A stretch of 64,000 nucleotides of DNA from SZUA-309 sp965233675. Lineage in GTDB: Bacteria > Pseudomonadota > Gammaproteobacteria > Pseudomonadales > Azotimanducaceae. The stretch lies in assembly GCA_965233675.1 (NCBI GenBank), contig OZ247498.1:4650001-4714000 (forward strand), in the 5' to 3' direction. Positions 51,717-60,472 of this stretch are shown here, piece by piece. The notes beneath the pieces are model-generated. The model was not told where the DNA came from, did not search any database, and saw nothing but the letters and a program-made list of their open reading frames with translations. The first letter of the stretch is position 1. The number at the start of each line of letters is the position of its first letter. Made by a program: the position numbers and the translations under genes.

Positions 51717-52761
51717 GGGCGTACAGCGCCAGAGCCAGGATGGCCAGGTCCGGACCCAGCGCCAGCGGGATGGGCGGCAGGGCATAGAGCAGGGCAACCT
51801 GGCCGAGGGTGCGTTCGCCGAGATAAAACAGAATCCCGATCACCACGCCGATACTGATCCGGGTGCCGGTTGCCATGCTGCGGGTGGAGCCGACAACGAA
51901 GGGAACGCCGAGCAGGGCCATACCGAGAATGCCGATCGGCAGACTGAGCTGTTGCCAGAGCACCAGTCGGTAGCGATGGCTGTCCAGATCGTTCTGTTCC
52001 AGATGGGAGACGTACTGGAACAGGTCCGTGGTGGCCAGCGCAGCGGCGGTGGTGATGATGGTGGCCATCTGATCCGGATTCAGCACACTGTGCCATTCCA
52101 GGGATGGCATACGGCCGACGCGCGTGCCGTCGCTGTCGATCTCGGTGCTCACCACATCCCAGAGCCGCCAGGTATTGCTGTTCAGGATGTCCGCCCGATT
52201 GGCATTGAGCACCCGGGTAACATGACCCACATCGTTGCGCTCGAAGATCTCCACGTCCGTCGGCATCAGGCCGAACTGCACGCCGCCGATCCGAACGATC
52301 TGATGGGCACTGCGGGTCCAGAATTCCGAATCCTCATCGAGCTCCGCATCTTCCGTCGCATTCGCCCTGAGTCCGGCGATCTGCTCCTCGAGCGTGGGGA
52401 TCAGCCACTGCTGGGTGGCCATGGCGCCGATGAGTATGGCCAGGGCCAGCATGAGCACGGGACGAGCCAGTCGATGATTCGACCAGCCGGCGGCGCGCAG
52501 GGCGATGAGCTCCTGCTGATTGGCCAGGGTGCCAAGTCCGACCAGCACCCCGATCAGCGAGGTGACCGGCAGCAGTTCCAGCGCGATCTTGGGCAGTGAG
52601 TAGACCATGACGTTCAGGGCATCGATCACTTCGAAGTTGCCCTTGCCCACGTCTTCCAGTTCTTCGGCCAGGGTGAGAAAGGCGAACAGCCCGAGGAGCA
52701 GGCCGAGGACAGGCACCCCCCCGAGGATCATTGAACGCATCAGATAGCGATCGACGCTCAT
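51700..52761 (-). CDS. lptG: LptG-type lipid export permease
   Basis: 353 residues from ATG 52761 (MSVDRYLMRSMILGG). LptF/LptG family: three N-terminal membrane segments, a periplasmic jellyroll (about 130-260) and three C-terminal segments. The family forms the inner-membrane ABC permease of the LPS export bridge. It overlaps lptF by four bases. Its location inside a sphingolipid gene region, without pepA nearby, is unusual, so it may be either the sole LptG or a lipid-specific paralogue. Confidence 0.88.
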   Translation of the reverse strand: MSVDRYLMRSMILGGVPVLGLLLGLFAFLTLAEELEDVGKGNFEVIDALNVMVYSLPKIALELLPVTSLIGVLVGLGTLANQQELIALRAAGWSNHRLARPVLMLALAILIGAMATQQWLIPTLEEQIAGLRANATEDAELDEDSEFWTRSAHQIVRIGGVQFGLMPTDVEIFERNDVGHVTRVLNANRADILNSNTWRLWDVVSTEIDSDGTRVGRMPSLEWHSVLNPDQMATIITTAAALATTDLFQYVSHLEQNDLDSHRYRLVLWQQLSLPIGILGMALLGVPFVVGSTRSMATGTRISIGVVIGILFYLGERTLGQVALLYALPPIPLALGPDLAILALALYALRRAR

Positions 52762-53804
52762 GATCGTTTCCCCGAGGTCAGAAAGGCGGCCACCACGACG
52801 GCGAGGAGCAGGCCGGGCGCCCACCAGAGATAGGGAGTGGCTTCCTGTTCCACGCTGGTCCGCGCCACACCGAGCAGGTTGTAGTACAGCGCATAGATCA
52901 CCACGGCCAGCATGATCTTCGAATAGCGCCCCCGGCGCGGCTGTGTTCTCGACAGGGGCACGGCGAGCAGGGCCAGAAGGAGCGCAGAAACCGCCGTGGA
53001 CTGGCGCCACTGCAACTCCGCCCTGGCATCCGGTGAGGATGACCCGGCCAGGTCCCGGTTGCTCATGCGCTTCGGCTTAAATCCCACGGACTCCGGAATG
53101 GCGGTGGGCAGATAAAGGGTGAATTCCTGAAACCGGGCAACGAGATCGTAGCCGCTGCCGCCGATTCGGAAGACCTGGGCGTCGAATACGTCGAGTCGAT
53201 GGGCGTCTGGTCTGGCATATGCCTCGAACCGGCCCGTGCTGGCGGAAATGACCTGAGAGGCCGTGCCGTCCCGGGTGCGGACGAACAGACCGGAGAGCCT
53301 GCCCGGCCCGTCACGATCCTCCATGAAGATCACCCGGCCGCGCTTGTCATCGTAGTGGAAGCGACCGGCCTCGAGTGCTTCCAGATCGTTGAATGCCCGG
53401 GCTTCTGCCTGAAAGGCGTAGAGCTCGTTGTAGGCCCAGGGCCTGGCCCACAGCGACAGCGCGGCGATCAGAAGGCCGACCACGCCGGCCAGCAGGAGGA
53501 TGGGCAGAATGATCCGGCGCTCGCTGATGCCGCTGGCCTTCATGGCGGTGATTTCCCAGTCCGAATAGAAGCGGCCGAGAGCCACCATCAGACCGATGTA
53601 CAACGCCACCGGCAGCAGCATCTCGAGTGCGATCACCGCGCGCAGCATGGTCAGGGTGAACACCGCATTGGCCGCCAGCAGACCTTCCGTGGCGTCCGTC
53701 AGGTATCGGGTGAGGCTGAAGGTCACATAGAGGGTGGTGAGAGCGAAGGTGATGGCGACGAACGGCGTGGCCACCTCACGCAGCAGATAACGATCGACGA
53801 TCAT
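52758..53804 (-). CDS. lptF: LptF-type lipid export permease
   Basis: A 348-residue partner of LptG with the same six-segment and jellyroll architecture. It starts MIVDRYLLREVATPF, the family opening, and has LALLAVPLSRTQPRRGRYSK in the second half. It is the first gene of lptF-lptG and divergent, with a 98-base gap, from an LptA-like gene. No ATPase (LptB) gene is seen in the window. Confidence 0.88.
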   Translation of the reverse strand: MIVDRYLLREVATPFVAITFALTTLYVTFSLTRYLTDATEGLLAANAVFTLTMLRAVIALEMLLPVALYIGLMVALGRFYSDWEITAMKASGISERRIILPILLLAGVVGLLIAALSLWARPWAYNELYAFQAEARAFNDLEALEAGRFHYDDKRGRVIFMEDRDGPGRLSGLFVRTRDGTASQVISASTGRFEAYARPDAHRLDVFDAQVFRIGGSGYDLVARFQEFTLYLPTAIPESVGFKPKRMSNRDLAGSSSPDARAELQWRQSTAVSALLLALLAVPLSRTQPRRGRYSKIMLAVVIYALYYNLLGVARTSVEQEATPYLWWAPGLLLAVVVAAFLTSGKRS

Positions 53805-53902
53805 GCGGGAGATCGCATCTGCGTCGGCCGCGCAGGCAGGCGCCGTTCAGCATCCGGAAAGGGAAGGACTGGTATCATCGTGGCCGAATCTGAGGATGCT
53901 CT

Positions 53903-54445
53903 ATGCGAAACGCTCTCAAGCTGATTGTGCTGTCCATACCGTTGGCATTGCTGTCCATGGTACCGGCAGTCGTGGTCGGTTCCGATGCCGGCTCGAGCGC
54001 CAGCACAGAGACTGAAACCATAGTAATCCGGGCCGACCGGGCCTGGGAAGAGGCGGACGGCAGCGAGGTGCTGCACTTCGCGGGCAACTTCGAACTGATT
54101 TCTCCGGAGTGGGAACTCCGCTCGGAGGAAGCAGATCTGTACGGCCCCCTGGATGACCCGACCCGGATCGTCGCCCGTGGCGCGCCAGCCTATCTGACGA
54201 TTCTGGATGGTGCTCAGACCATCGAGGGCGAAGGACTCGTCATCGAGTACCGGCGGGAAGAGGACGTGCTCGTATTGCAGCAGGACGCCCGTCTGGCAGG
54301 CGACGACATCTCCATGACCAGCTCGGAAATCGTCTTCGATGTGGGCGCGGAACGCCTGCAGTCGAGCGGTACGGATGGCGTGGAGATGGTTCTGGAGCGG
54401 GTCCGGCCGGTCTCCGGGCAGCCTGCTAGCGCATCGCCGCCTTGA
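53903..54445 (+). CDS. LptA/OstA-like periplasmic lipid transport protein
   Basis: A 180-residue exported protein. The signal peptide (LIVLSIPLALLSMVPAVVVG) is followed by an OstA-type beta-jellyroll: repeating strand pairs such as HFAGNFELISPEWELRSEEADLYG, TIEGEGLVIEYRREEDVLVLQQDARLAGDD and TSSEIVFDVG. LptA forms the periplasmic bridge of LPS export. Here it is not with kdsC/lptB/rpoN as usual but is divergent from lptF in a lipid gene cluster, so a paralogue for another lipid is suspected. Its 3' end overlaps the convergent HIT gene by 20 bases. Confidence 0.78.
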   Translation: MRNALKLIVLSIPLALLSMVPAVVVGSDAGSSASTETETIVIRADRAWEEADGSEVLHFAGNFELISPEWELRSEEADLYGPLDDPTRIVARGAPAYLTILDGAQTIEGEGLVIEYRREEDVLVLQQDARLAGDDISMTSSEIVFDVGAERLQSSGTDGVEMVLERVRPVSGQPASASPP

Positions 54446-54854
54446 GCTCGGCAAGCAGCTGCGCTTTCACGTTGCCGTCTGCGCCATTGTCGTGGCCCAC
54501 GTTCGGCGGCCCGGGCCAGCCCGGATCCGTGAAGGTGGTGCCAGCATAAGTCTGGTCCGTTTCGAACCGGGGCAGCACGTGATAGTGCACGTCCGGGTCC
54601 ACCATCATCAGCATCAGGTAGTTGAGCTTCTGATAGTCGAACAGGGCGCTCAGGCCGCGCTCGATATCGGTGACGGCTTTGCCCATCTCCGTGAACGCCT
54701 CCGGGCTGATGTCGGAGAATCGGGTCGCCTGATCCCGGCAGGCGAGAATCAGGGCCCCGAGGGTCGCCTGAGCCGGCCGCAGCAGCACGACCCAGTGCTC
54801 GTATTCCTTGATCAGGGTGTCGGGGTAACCGAACTTCTCGATGGTCTGATTCAT
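54426..54854 (-). CDS. HIT domain protein with incomplete triad
   Basis: A 142-residue protein of the histidine-triad fold: HWVVLLRPAQATLGALILACR near the start and DVHYHVLPRFETD as the triad region. The first His of HxHxH is Asp here, while the catalytic central His pair (HYH) remains. HIT enzymes cleave nucleoside phosphate or dinucleotide bonds. Its neighbour is a cytidylyltransferase on the same strand, 25 bases upstream, so it might hydrolyse a nucleotide-linked intermediate or by-product; this is inference. Confidence 0.8.
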   Translation of the reverse strand: MNQTIEKFGYPDTLIKEYEHWVVLLRPAQATLGALILACRDQATRFSDISPEAFTEMGKAVTDIERGLSALFDYQKLNYLMLMMVDPDVHYHVLPRFETDQTYAGTTFTDPGWPGPPNVGHDNGADGNVKAQLLAELKAAMR

Positions 54855-54879
54855 GCCATCCTCCTTGATACCGGTGGGC

Positions 54880-55674
54880 TTAAGCCTTTTCTTTGCGCAG
54901 CTCAGGGGCTTTCTGAGCCTTATGGAGCGGTGCTACCCGCTCCCACCAGCCTGGCACCACGCGATTGGCATGCGCCAGGTCATCCTTGTCGTCCAGTTCG
55001 CACCAGCCGAGTCCGGTGATATCGCAGATGCCGACCAGCTTGTCGGCGGCCAGCTCGTCCACGGCAGAGAGGTACCAGCGGGCCAGGGTGGATTCATGCT
55101 GCATGAGGGATTCGATCTTCTGCACAAACCGGGCCGCACCCGCCTCGTTGAAGCGGATCATGCCGATGGATTCGTGGGTCACGTGCTCGGCCTGGAGCTT
55201 TTTACCCACCCGCTTGAGGTCGCCATTCGACGCGATCACCTTCATATCGTCGCTGTCGTAGGACGGCTTCGTATTCGTGGTCAGATTAATGGGGTGTTTG
55301 TCTTCGGCGGCGACCACACGACGGTACACCTCTGGTTCGAACATGGTGTCGCCATTGATGATCACGAATGGTTCGTGCATCTCATGTCGCACAATCCAGC
55401 AGGTGCCCAGGTTGTCGCAGTTCGCGTAGAAAGGGTTGTACGACGTGCGAACCGGCATGCCGCCCTGTTCGTTGTGCTCATCGACCACGGTCTGGATCTT
55501 CTCCGCGTGGAAACCGGTGGCGACCACCACCTCTCGGGCACCCGCTTCCTCGAGCGCCGCGAGCTGCCAGCCGAGTGCCGATTTCTCGCCGACGGGGAGG
55601 ACGCTCTTGGGGGTTTCTTCCGTCAGGGGTAACAGTCGCCGACCCTGGCCAGCGCTCAGAATAATCGTCTTCAC
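54880..55674 (-). CDS. Sugar- or alcohol-phosphate cytidylyltransferase-like NTP transferase
   Basis: A 264-residue protein of the LicC/RfbA-like nucleotidyltransferase fold. The activation loop LSAGQGRRLLPLTEETPKS and metal Asp in IINGDTMFEP are intact. NCDNLGTCWIV and GICDITGLGWCELDD fit the phosphocholine/inositol-phosphate cytidylyltransferase group. It probably makes a CDP-alcohol that the CDP-alcohol phosphatidyltransferase at 47.4 kb would use. Substrate not determinable by eye. It is co-directional with the HIT gene. Confidence 0.78.
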   Translation of the reverse strand: MKTIILSAGQGRRLLPLTEETPKSVLPVGEKSALGWQLAALEEAGAREVVVATGFHAEKIQTVVDEHNEQGGMPVRTSYNPFYANCDNLGTCWIVRHEMHEPFVIINGDTMFEPEVYRRVVAAEDKHPINLTTNTKPSYDSDDMKVIASNGDLKRVGKKLQAEHVTHESIGMIRFNEAGAARFVQKIESLMQHESTLARWYLSAVDELAADKLVGICDITGLGWCELDDKDDLAHANRVVPGWWERVAPLHKAQKAPELRKEKA

Positions 55675-55850
55675 GGTGTTCTCCGACTCCGTTGGGCCCG
55701 TGTCTGCGGGCGGTCTCGAGCGCGGCGGAGTTTAGCAGCCGGGCCCGTCCAGTTCATCTAAGTGTCATGGTCGGCCTTCGACCCATCTGACAGCTCTACA
55801 GTATCGGGATGGCATTTCGAGACCTGGCCGAGGCGGTCAGTCGACCGGCT

Positions 55851-57458
55851 TCAGGGGCCGTCATAGAGATTTTCCTGCAGGTGGGCAGCCAGTCGATGGG
55901 AGAGTGCAATGATGGTGAGTGTTGGATTTGCCCAACCGCCCGTGCTGAAAACGGAGCTGCCGGCGATGAAGAGATTAGAATAGCCGAATACTTGACAGTT
56001 CCTGTCTACCACGCCAGTGGAAGGTTCGTCCGCCATACGGGTGGTGCCCATGTGGTGGTAGCCGCCGATGGGATGGTTGCCCACGGTGGGGTCCACGGGC
56101 CATTCCGTGGTTTCATCGGAGATCCATTGTACCGGCTCGAAGCGGCCGCCACCGGCCCGCTGCAATGCCAGATCGAGTTCGCGTGCGAGGACGGCCAGCG
56201 TATGTTTGTCCTGCTGGTTTGTCCGCCAGTCCAGATCTGCCCGGGGCAGACCCAGGGCATCGCGCTTCTCCGACAGCAGCACTCTCGAATCAGGGTTTGG
56301 TGCCTGTTCGGCGCGGATCATCGCGTAGATGCTGCGGCTGCCGGTGCGGGCTGCCAGGCGCACCAGGGGGGTTCTGTGCCGCTGGAAGAAGCGGCGGGTG
56401 CGGTTGTAGCTGTGCCACAGCGTCCGATTGACCCGGTTGGGAGACAACTGGTGTTTGAGGGTCATGTAGGCGCGCTTGTTCAAGGTCAGGCCGGCTTGCG
56501 GATCCCGCTGCTGCTTGAAGGTGAGGGCCGTGTTCAGGATACCTTCCCGCTCCTGCAGTTCCGGGCTCGGACGCAATACGGGCATCAGAGGCACCGAGCC
56601 CCTTGGAAAACGCTTCTTGAACGCGGACCAGAGCGCATAAGCCTGATCTGAATCCACGCGTCCCAGCCGGCCATGGGGATGCTCCATGAAATAGCGCCCA
56701 ACCTGGTCGTGGCGATTGCCGATGCCCTGGGACTCGACATCCCGGCTCGCAAGCAGCAGGCGGGCATTTTCGATGGCGCCAGCGGCCAGCACGAACGCCC
56801 GGGCCGTGATCCTGGCCGATTTGCCGTGCAGATTGCGTACTTCGAGGTGGGTCAGGCCCGCAGCGTTCCCGGCCGCCTGCAGGTGCGTGACGCTGGCGTG
56901 GGTCAGGACCTGAACGTTGCTGGCGGTCAGCAGATCGTCGCAGCGGCTGGCGCTGAAACGTTCCTTCTGCTCATCGAAATACCAGAAGCTGGAGGCGAAC
57001 GCTTCGCCAAGGAAGGCTGGTGGCCGGGTGCCCAGACGATCCCAGGCGGTGTCGCTGCTGATGGGCCCACCCAACTGGAGCTGCTCGTGTGCATAGCGAT
57101 AGCCGTCTTCCAGATCCTGACGATCAATGGGCCAGCCGCTGTAAGGAACCCAGGACTTCTTCTGGAAGTCGTCCGCATCCAGCGGCACACAGCGGCCGCC
57201 CCAGATGTTGGTGGTGCCGCCGAAAAAGCGCAGTCTTGAGTCCACCAGATCGTAGTACGTCTGTCCGCGGTTCTCACCGCTGCCGAGATCGGTCACCGCG
57301 ACTTCGTGGTCGAATCCGCCCGATTCGAGCAGGCAGATCTTGAGTGGGCTCGCGAGGAGACTTCGGGCCAGGCTGATGCCGGCAGCACCGGCGCCGACTA
57401 TGCAAACGTCGGTTTCAATCCGGGTCTGGTCCGGGATTTCTGAGAGATCCTGCAACAT
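55851..57458 (-). CDS. GMC family FAD-dependent oxidoreductase
   Basis: A 535-residue flavoprotein. The FAD motif VCIVGAGAAGISLARSL is at about 18-34; GTTNIWGGRCVPLD and the C-terminal GGYHHMGTTRM and NLFIAGSSVFSTGGWANPTLTIIAL segments are GMC features. These enzymes oxidise alcohols, sugars or sterols. In this locus it may act on a head-group alcohol or the sphingoid hydroxyl. The start ATG is the family start. It is five bases from the lipid kinase on the same strand. Confidence 0.85.
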   Translation of the reverse strand: MLQDLSEIPDQTRIETDVCIVGAGAAGISLARSLLASPLKICLLESGGFDHEVAVTDLGSGENRGQTYYDLVDSRLRFFGGTTNIWGGRCVPLDADDFQKKSWVPYSGWPIDRQDLEDGYRYAHEQLQLGGPISSDTAWDRLGTRPPAFLGEAFASSFWYFDEQKERFSASRCDDLLTASNVQVLTHASVTHLQAAGNAAGLTHLEVRNLHGKSARITARAFVLAAGAIENARLLLASRDVESQGIGNRHDQVGRYFMEHPHGRLGRVDSDQAYALWSAFKKRFPRGSVPLMPVLRPSPELQEREGILNTALTFKQQRDPQAGLTLNKRAYMTLKHQLSPNRVNRTLWHSYNRTRRFFQRHRTPLVRLAARTGSRSIYAMIRAEQAPNPDSRVLLSEKRDALGLPRADLDWRTNQQDKHTLAVLARELDLALQRAGGGRFEPVQWISDETTEWPVDPTVGNHPIGGYHHMGTTRMADEPSTGVVDRNCQVFGYSNLFIAGSSVFSTGGWANPTLTIIALSHRLAAHLQENLYDGP

Positions 57459-57463
57459 GCGAT

Positions 57464-58327
57464 TTAAAGCGATAGCCAGCGGAGGGGTTCAGTGGGGGCG
57501 ATTTTCAAGGATCTGCCGGATGAGTGGAAGATCTCACCATCGAGTATGTACGGACCGTCGAAACTGAGATCCACTGTCTGCGCGGTGCGGCTGTGATAAC
57601 CGGGGACTGCGGCCATGCGCGCTTTGCCGCGGAGCAGATCGGGTGCGTGTCGGAAGAGATCGGCCGCGTCGGCATCGACCCAGGTCAGGTGCAGATCCCC
57701 GGGATTGCCGCCTCCCCAGAAGGGCTGGCTGCCGAACAGTAAGCGATCGAGGGTGGTGGCCAGGAGCCCGTACACCAGACCGGTGTGGCCATCCATCGTC
57801 ATGGCAGTGGACGAAGAAACACTTCGCAACCCCGAAATCATCGCCCAGAGGGAGCGGAGCCGGTTACCGAGCGCTCCCTGAGTACGCTCCTCGTTCCAGC
57901 GCTCGACTACCTGTGCGATGACGCCGAGCCCGAAGAAGAATCCGTATTCCGGCCGGTTGTCTGAATCTACCCGGACGAGTGGACGGGTCTGAATCGTTGG
58001 GTCACTCGTCCGAATAATCCGTTCCAGGGAAGCAACACAGGCTTTGCGGCTGCGGGCCTGATTCAGGGCATTGGCATTCATGTTGGTGGTGCCGAATGGC
58101 AACACGGCGATCGGTGGCAGTTGGGAAACCGGCAAGTCGTGTAGTATCTGCGTCAACGTCATCTGCAGGGTGCCGTCACCGCCGAATAACGCGATCAGAT
58201 CAGATTGCCTTACCTGTTCGGCAGTGACGGTGGCGGGATCACGAATCCAGCGGCCAGGCAGCTGAATGTCCTGCAGATGACCACCGCTGCCACTCCTGGC
58301 GTTGGCGATGAGCAGTGCGTTCAGCAT
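57464..58327 (-). CDS. Diacylglycerol/ceramide kinase-family lipid kinase
   Basis: 287 residues from ATG 58327 (MLNALLIANARSGSGG). The ATP site GGDGT is at 49-53, with LPFGTTNMNA downstream as in DAGK_cat proteins. Lipid kinases of this fold phosphorylate diacylglycerol, sphingosine or ceramide; a ceramide kinase of the fold is encoded in the Caulobacter sphingolipid region. Ceramide is therefore the favoured substrate. The start overlaps the upstream gene by seven bases (ATGCTGA). Confidence 0.8.
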   Translation of the reverse strand: MLNALLIANARSGSGGHLQDIQLPGRWIRDPATVTAEQVRQSDLIALFGGDGTLQMTLTQILHDLPVSQLPPIAVLPFGTTNMNANALNQARSRKACVASLERIIRTSDPTIQTRPLVRVDSDNRPEYGFFFGLGVIAQVVERWNEERTQGALGNRLRSLWAMISGLRSVSSSTAMTMDGHTGLVYGLLATTLDRLLFGSQPFWGGGNPGDLHLTWVDADAADLFRHAPDLLRGKARMAAVPGYHSRTAQTVDLSFDGPYILDGEIFHSSGRSLKIAPTEPLRWLSL

Positions 58328-59100
58328 TCGCGGAGGATTTTTTCCGCCAGGGCGTGATCTGCCAGCGAATCCACATCCACGGCGGCTCGGGCGGAAAGAA
58401 TTTCCACATGCGCCACCCGGCAACCGGACTTCTCGCTGATTTTCTGCAGGGTCTCACCCAGTGTGAGTTTTCCTGCGAGGTATCGAGTCAGCGTGCTGAA
58501 GCCGATTTTCCGGGCCATCCGCCAGGGCTTTTTGCGGTGCTGGGCGATGCTTTTCCAGAACTCGAGCAGACGCGCACCGGCCTCGGTTCTCACCATGAAC
58601 AGGTTGCTGCCGCAGTACTCACCGTCTGCGAATTTCAGGACGGTCCGTTTCGAGTCCGGGAACGCCTTCCGGACCGTGGGATAGGGCACCAGACCGACGA
58701 TGAAGTCCGCATCCTGCAGCAGCGCGAGATTGCAGAAGCCGTCGACGATTTCCGGAGTCAGCAGCGCGTGATCGGCCGCAGTGAGGAGCACGGGCCGATC
58801 GGGGAGGCTCGACAGTACGGCCAGGACGCTTTCTGCGGGCCCGGATTCGGGCTGGATCCAGGTGAAGTGCGAATGCCCGAGGAGCTGTTGAATGGCCTGG
58901 CTGTTCTCCAGGATGGCTTCGTCCGGACCGCACAGACGGCCACCTTCGATGGCAGCGGAGTCTGCCAGCGTATCCATAACGCGGCTGATACTGGATTTTC
59001 CCGCCACGTCGACCAGCACGCTGGAATCCAGTCCGAAGTGCCTGGCCAGTGCGTTGCCGCCAGGACGCTCGCCGGCCAGTACGATTGCCGGGATGCTCAT
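58321..59100 (-). CDS. MobA-like NTP transferase
   Basis: A 259-residue nucleotidyltransferase-fold protein. IPAIVLAGERPGGNALARHFG is the loop start and LLTAADHALLTPEIV supplies the metal Asp. The C-terminal part is helical (about 150-250). The loop lacks the classical GGxSxRMG form, so nucleotide choice is uncertain. It overlaps both the lipid kinase and the ceramide-synthase-like gene by a few bases, so all three are co-translated. A head-group activating role is inferred. Confidence 0.75.
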   Translation of the reverse strand: MSIPAIVLAGERPGGNALARHFGLDSSVLVDVAGKSSISRVMDTLADSAAIEGGRLCGPDEAILENSQAIQQLLGHSHFTWIQPESGPAESVLAVLSSLPDRPVLLTAADHALLTPEIVDGFCNLALLQDADFIVGLVPYPTVRKAFPDSKRTVLKFADGEYCGSNLFMVRTEAGARLLEFWKSIAQHRKKPWRMARKIGFSTLTRYLAGKLTLGETLQKISEKSGCRVAHVEILSARAAVDVDSLADHALAEKILREC

Positions 59101-60230
59101 GCGAGTTCTTTCTCGTACATCCGGTAGCGCTTGGAAATCGTACCGCCGATGTGCTCCATGATTTTGCGCATGCCGTCGTTATCCTCGAGTATCCAGGAGG
59201 TTTCCACCATGCGGGCCCCACGGGCATAGCCGGCTTTACGGACTTTTTCGATCAGGGCGATGGCGATACTCGGGCCTAAGGTGGAATGGTGATATTCCTT
59301 GCGCACGCCCATGAGCGGCACGCGGACGGTGCTCGGAAACTTCACCTTCAGCTTCCACAGCAGCTTTGCCCAGCCGAACGGCAGCAGCTTCCCGCCCATC
59401 CCGGCAATGATCTCGTTGAGATTCGGCACCATGACGATGAAGCCAGCCGGCCGGCCGTCGATTTCCGCCACCATGGCGAGATCCTCCGGCACCACATACA
59501 TGAGTTCGTTGCCCACCGCAGTAAATTCTTCCTCCGTGAACGGCACGAAGCTCCAGTTTTCGGACCAGGCATCGTTGAAGATGTCGCGAAGGGCTGCCAG
59601 TTCTTCGTCTTTTCGCGATCGGTCGAGCGGGCGAATCACGGCTTCTTCCTGAACTCTGCGCAGCTGCCGGGCGAAGAGTCTGGGCAATTCGAAATCCGGT
59701 GGCGAGAGGTAGGCGAGCATGTCCTGGCAGCCGCGGTAGCCGAGCGTCTCCAGATGCTGGCCGTAGTAGGGCTGTGCGTGGCCCATGAGAAAATACGGTG
59801 GAGTATCGAATCCATCCACCAGCAGACCGACTTCCTGATTGATGCCCAGATTGAACGGGCCGAGGATGCGATTCATTCCGCGATCGCGCAGCCAGTACTC
59901 CGCGGCTTCGGTCAGACTCTGAAACAGATCGGGTTCATCGATGCCTTCGATCAGGCCGAAAAAGCCCGTGCTGGCGTCGTGGTGCTCGTGGTAGAGCTGA
60001 TCGATCTGGGCCGAAATCCGGCCGACCGGCTTGCCGTTCCGGTAGGCCACGAAGGGTTGCCACTGAGCGTGCCGGAAGTACGGGTGCTTCGGAGAAAAGT
60101 CCTCCTTCTTCATCAACTCGAGCGGGGCCACCCAGTTGGGATCTTTCCCCTGGGCTGCGGCGGGCGCCCGGATGAAGTCGTTCAGCGTCTTCCGGTCCGT
60201 GACTTCGACGATGTCGAAGGGTGTGGTCAT
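59097..60230 (-). CDS. GNAT-fold acyltransferase, bacterial ceramide synthase-like (bCerS)
   Basis: A 377-residue protein. The opening DFIRAPAAAQGKDPNWVAPLE and the region FFGLIEGIDEPDLFQSL, RILGPFNLGINQEVGLLVDG are characteristic of the family that includes Caulobacter bCerS. A GNAT-like core appears at DGRPAGFIVMVPNLNEI and HHSTLGPSIAIALIEKVRKAGY. bCerS N-acylates 3-ketosphinganine (in bacteria, acylation precedes reduction). It is the first gene of the minus-strand set, about 140 bases from the divergent tRNA. Confidence 0.8.
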   Translation of the reverse strand: MTTPFDIVEVTDRKTLNDFIRAPAAAQGKDPNWVAPLELMKKEDFSPKHPYFRHAQWQPFVAYRNGKPVGRISAQIDQLYHEHHDASTGFFGLIEGIDEPDLFQSLTEAAEYWLRDRGMNRILGPFNLGINQEVGLLVDGFDTPPYFLMGHAQPYYGQHLETLGYRGCQDMLAYLSPPDFELPRLFARQLRRVQEEAVIRPLDRSRKDEELAALRDIFNDAWSENWSFVPFTEEEFTAVGNELMYVVPEDLAMVAEIDGRPAGFIVMVPNLNEIIAGMGGKLLPFGWAKLLWKLKVKFPSTVRVPLMGVRKEYHHSTLGPSIAIALIEKVRKAGYARGARMVETSWILEDNDGMRKIMEHIGGTISKRYRMYEKELA

Positions 60231-60373
60231 GGGCTGTTCTGTGTACTTTTGGTGACAGGAATACTAGCACCCTGATGTCCGAACGGTGGGCCAAACGGGC
60301 CAAGGACGGGTGCACACCGGCCACCGCTTTGGCGTAGAATGCGCCTCTGCAGGCGGTAACTTGCTTGCTGTAT

Positions 60374-60450
60374 GGGCCTATAGCTCAGTTGGTTAGAGCA
60401 GTGGACTCATAATCCATTGGTCCCAGGTTCGAGTCCTGGTGGGCCCACCA
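60374..60450 (+). tRNA. tRNA with CAU anticodon, probably tRNA-Ile2
   Basis: 77 bases fold into a full cloverleaf: acceptor GGGCCTA/TGGGCCC with encoded CCA, D arm GCTC/GAGC, anticodon loop CTCATAA and T arm CCAGG/CCTGG with TTCGAGT. The CAU anticodon allows Met or lysidine-modified Ile (tRNA-Ile2). The G27-U43 anticodon-stem pair and TTGGTC region resemble E. coli ileX more than elongator Met, so I lean to Ile2. A TAGAAT -10 box lies at 60335-60340. The O-antigen-ligase gene starts 23 bases after the tRNA. Confidence 0.95.
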
Positions 60451-60472
60451 ATCAGGTACATCTCAAAGCGTA

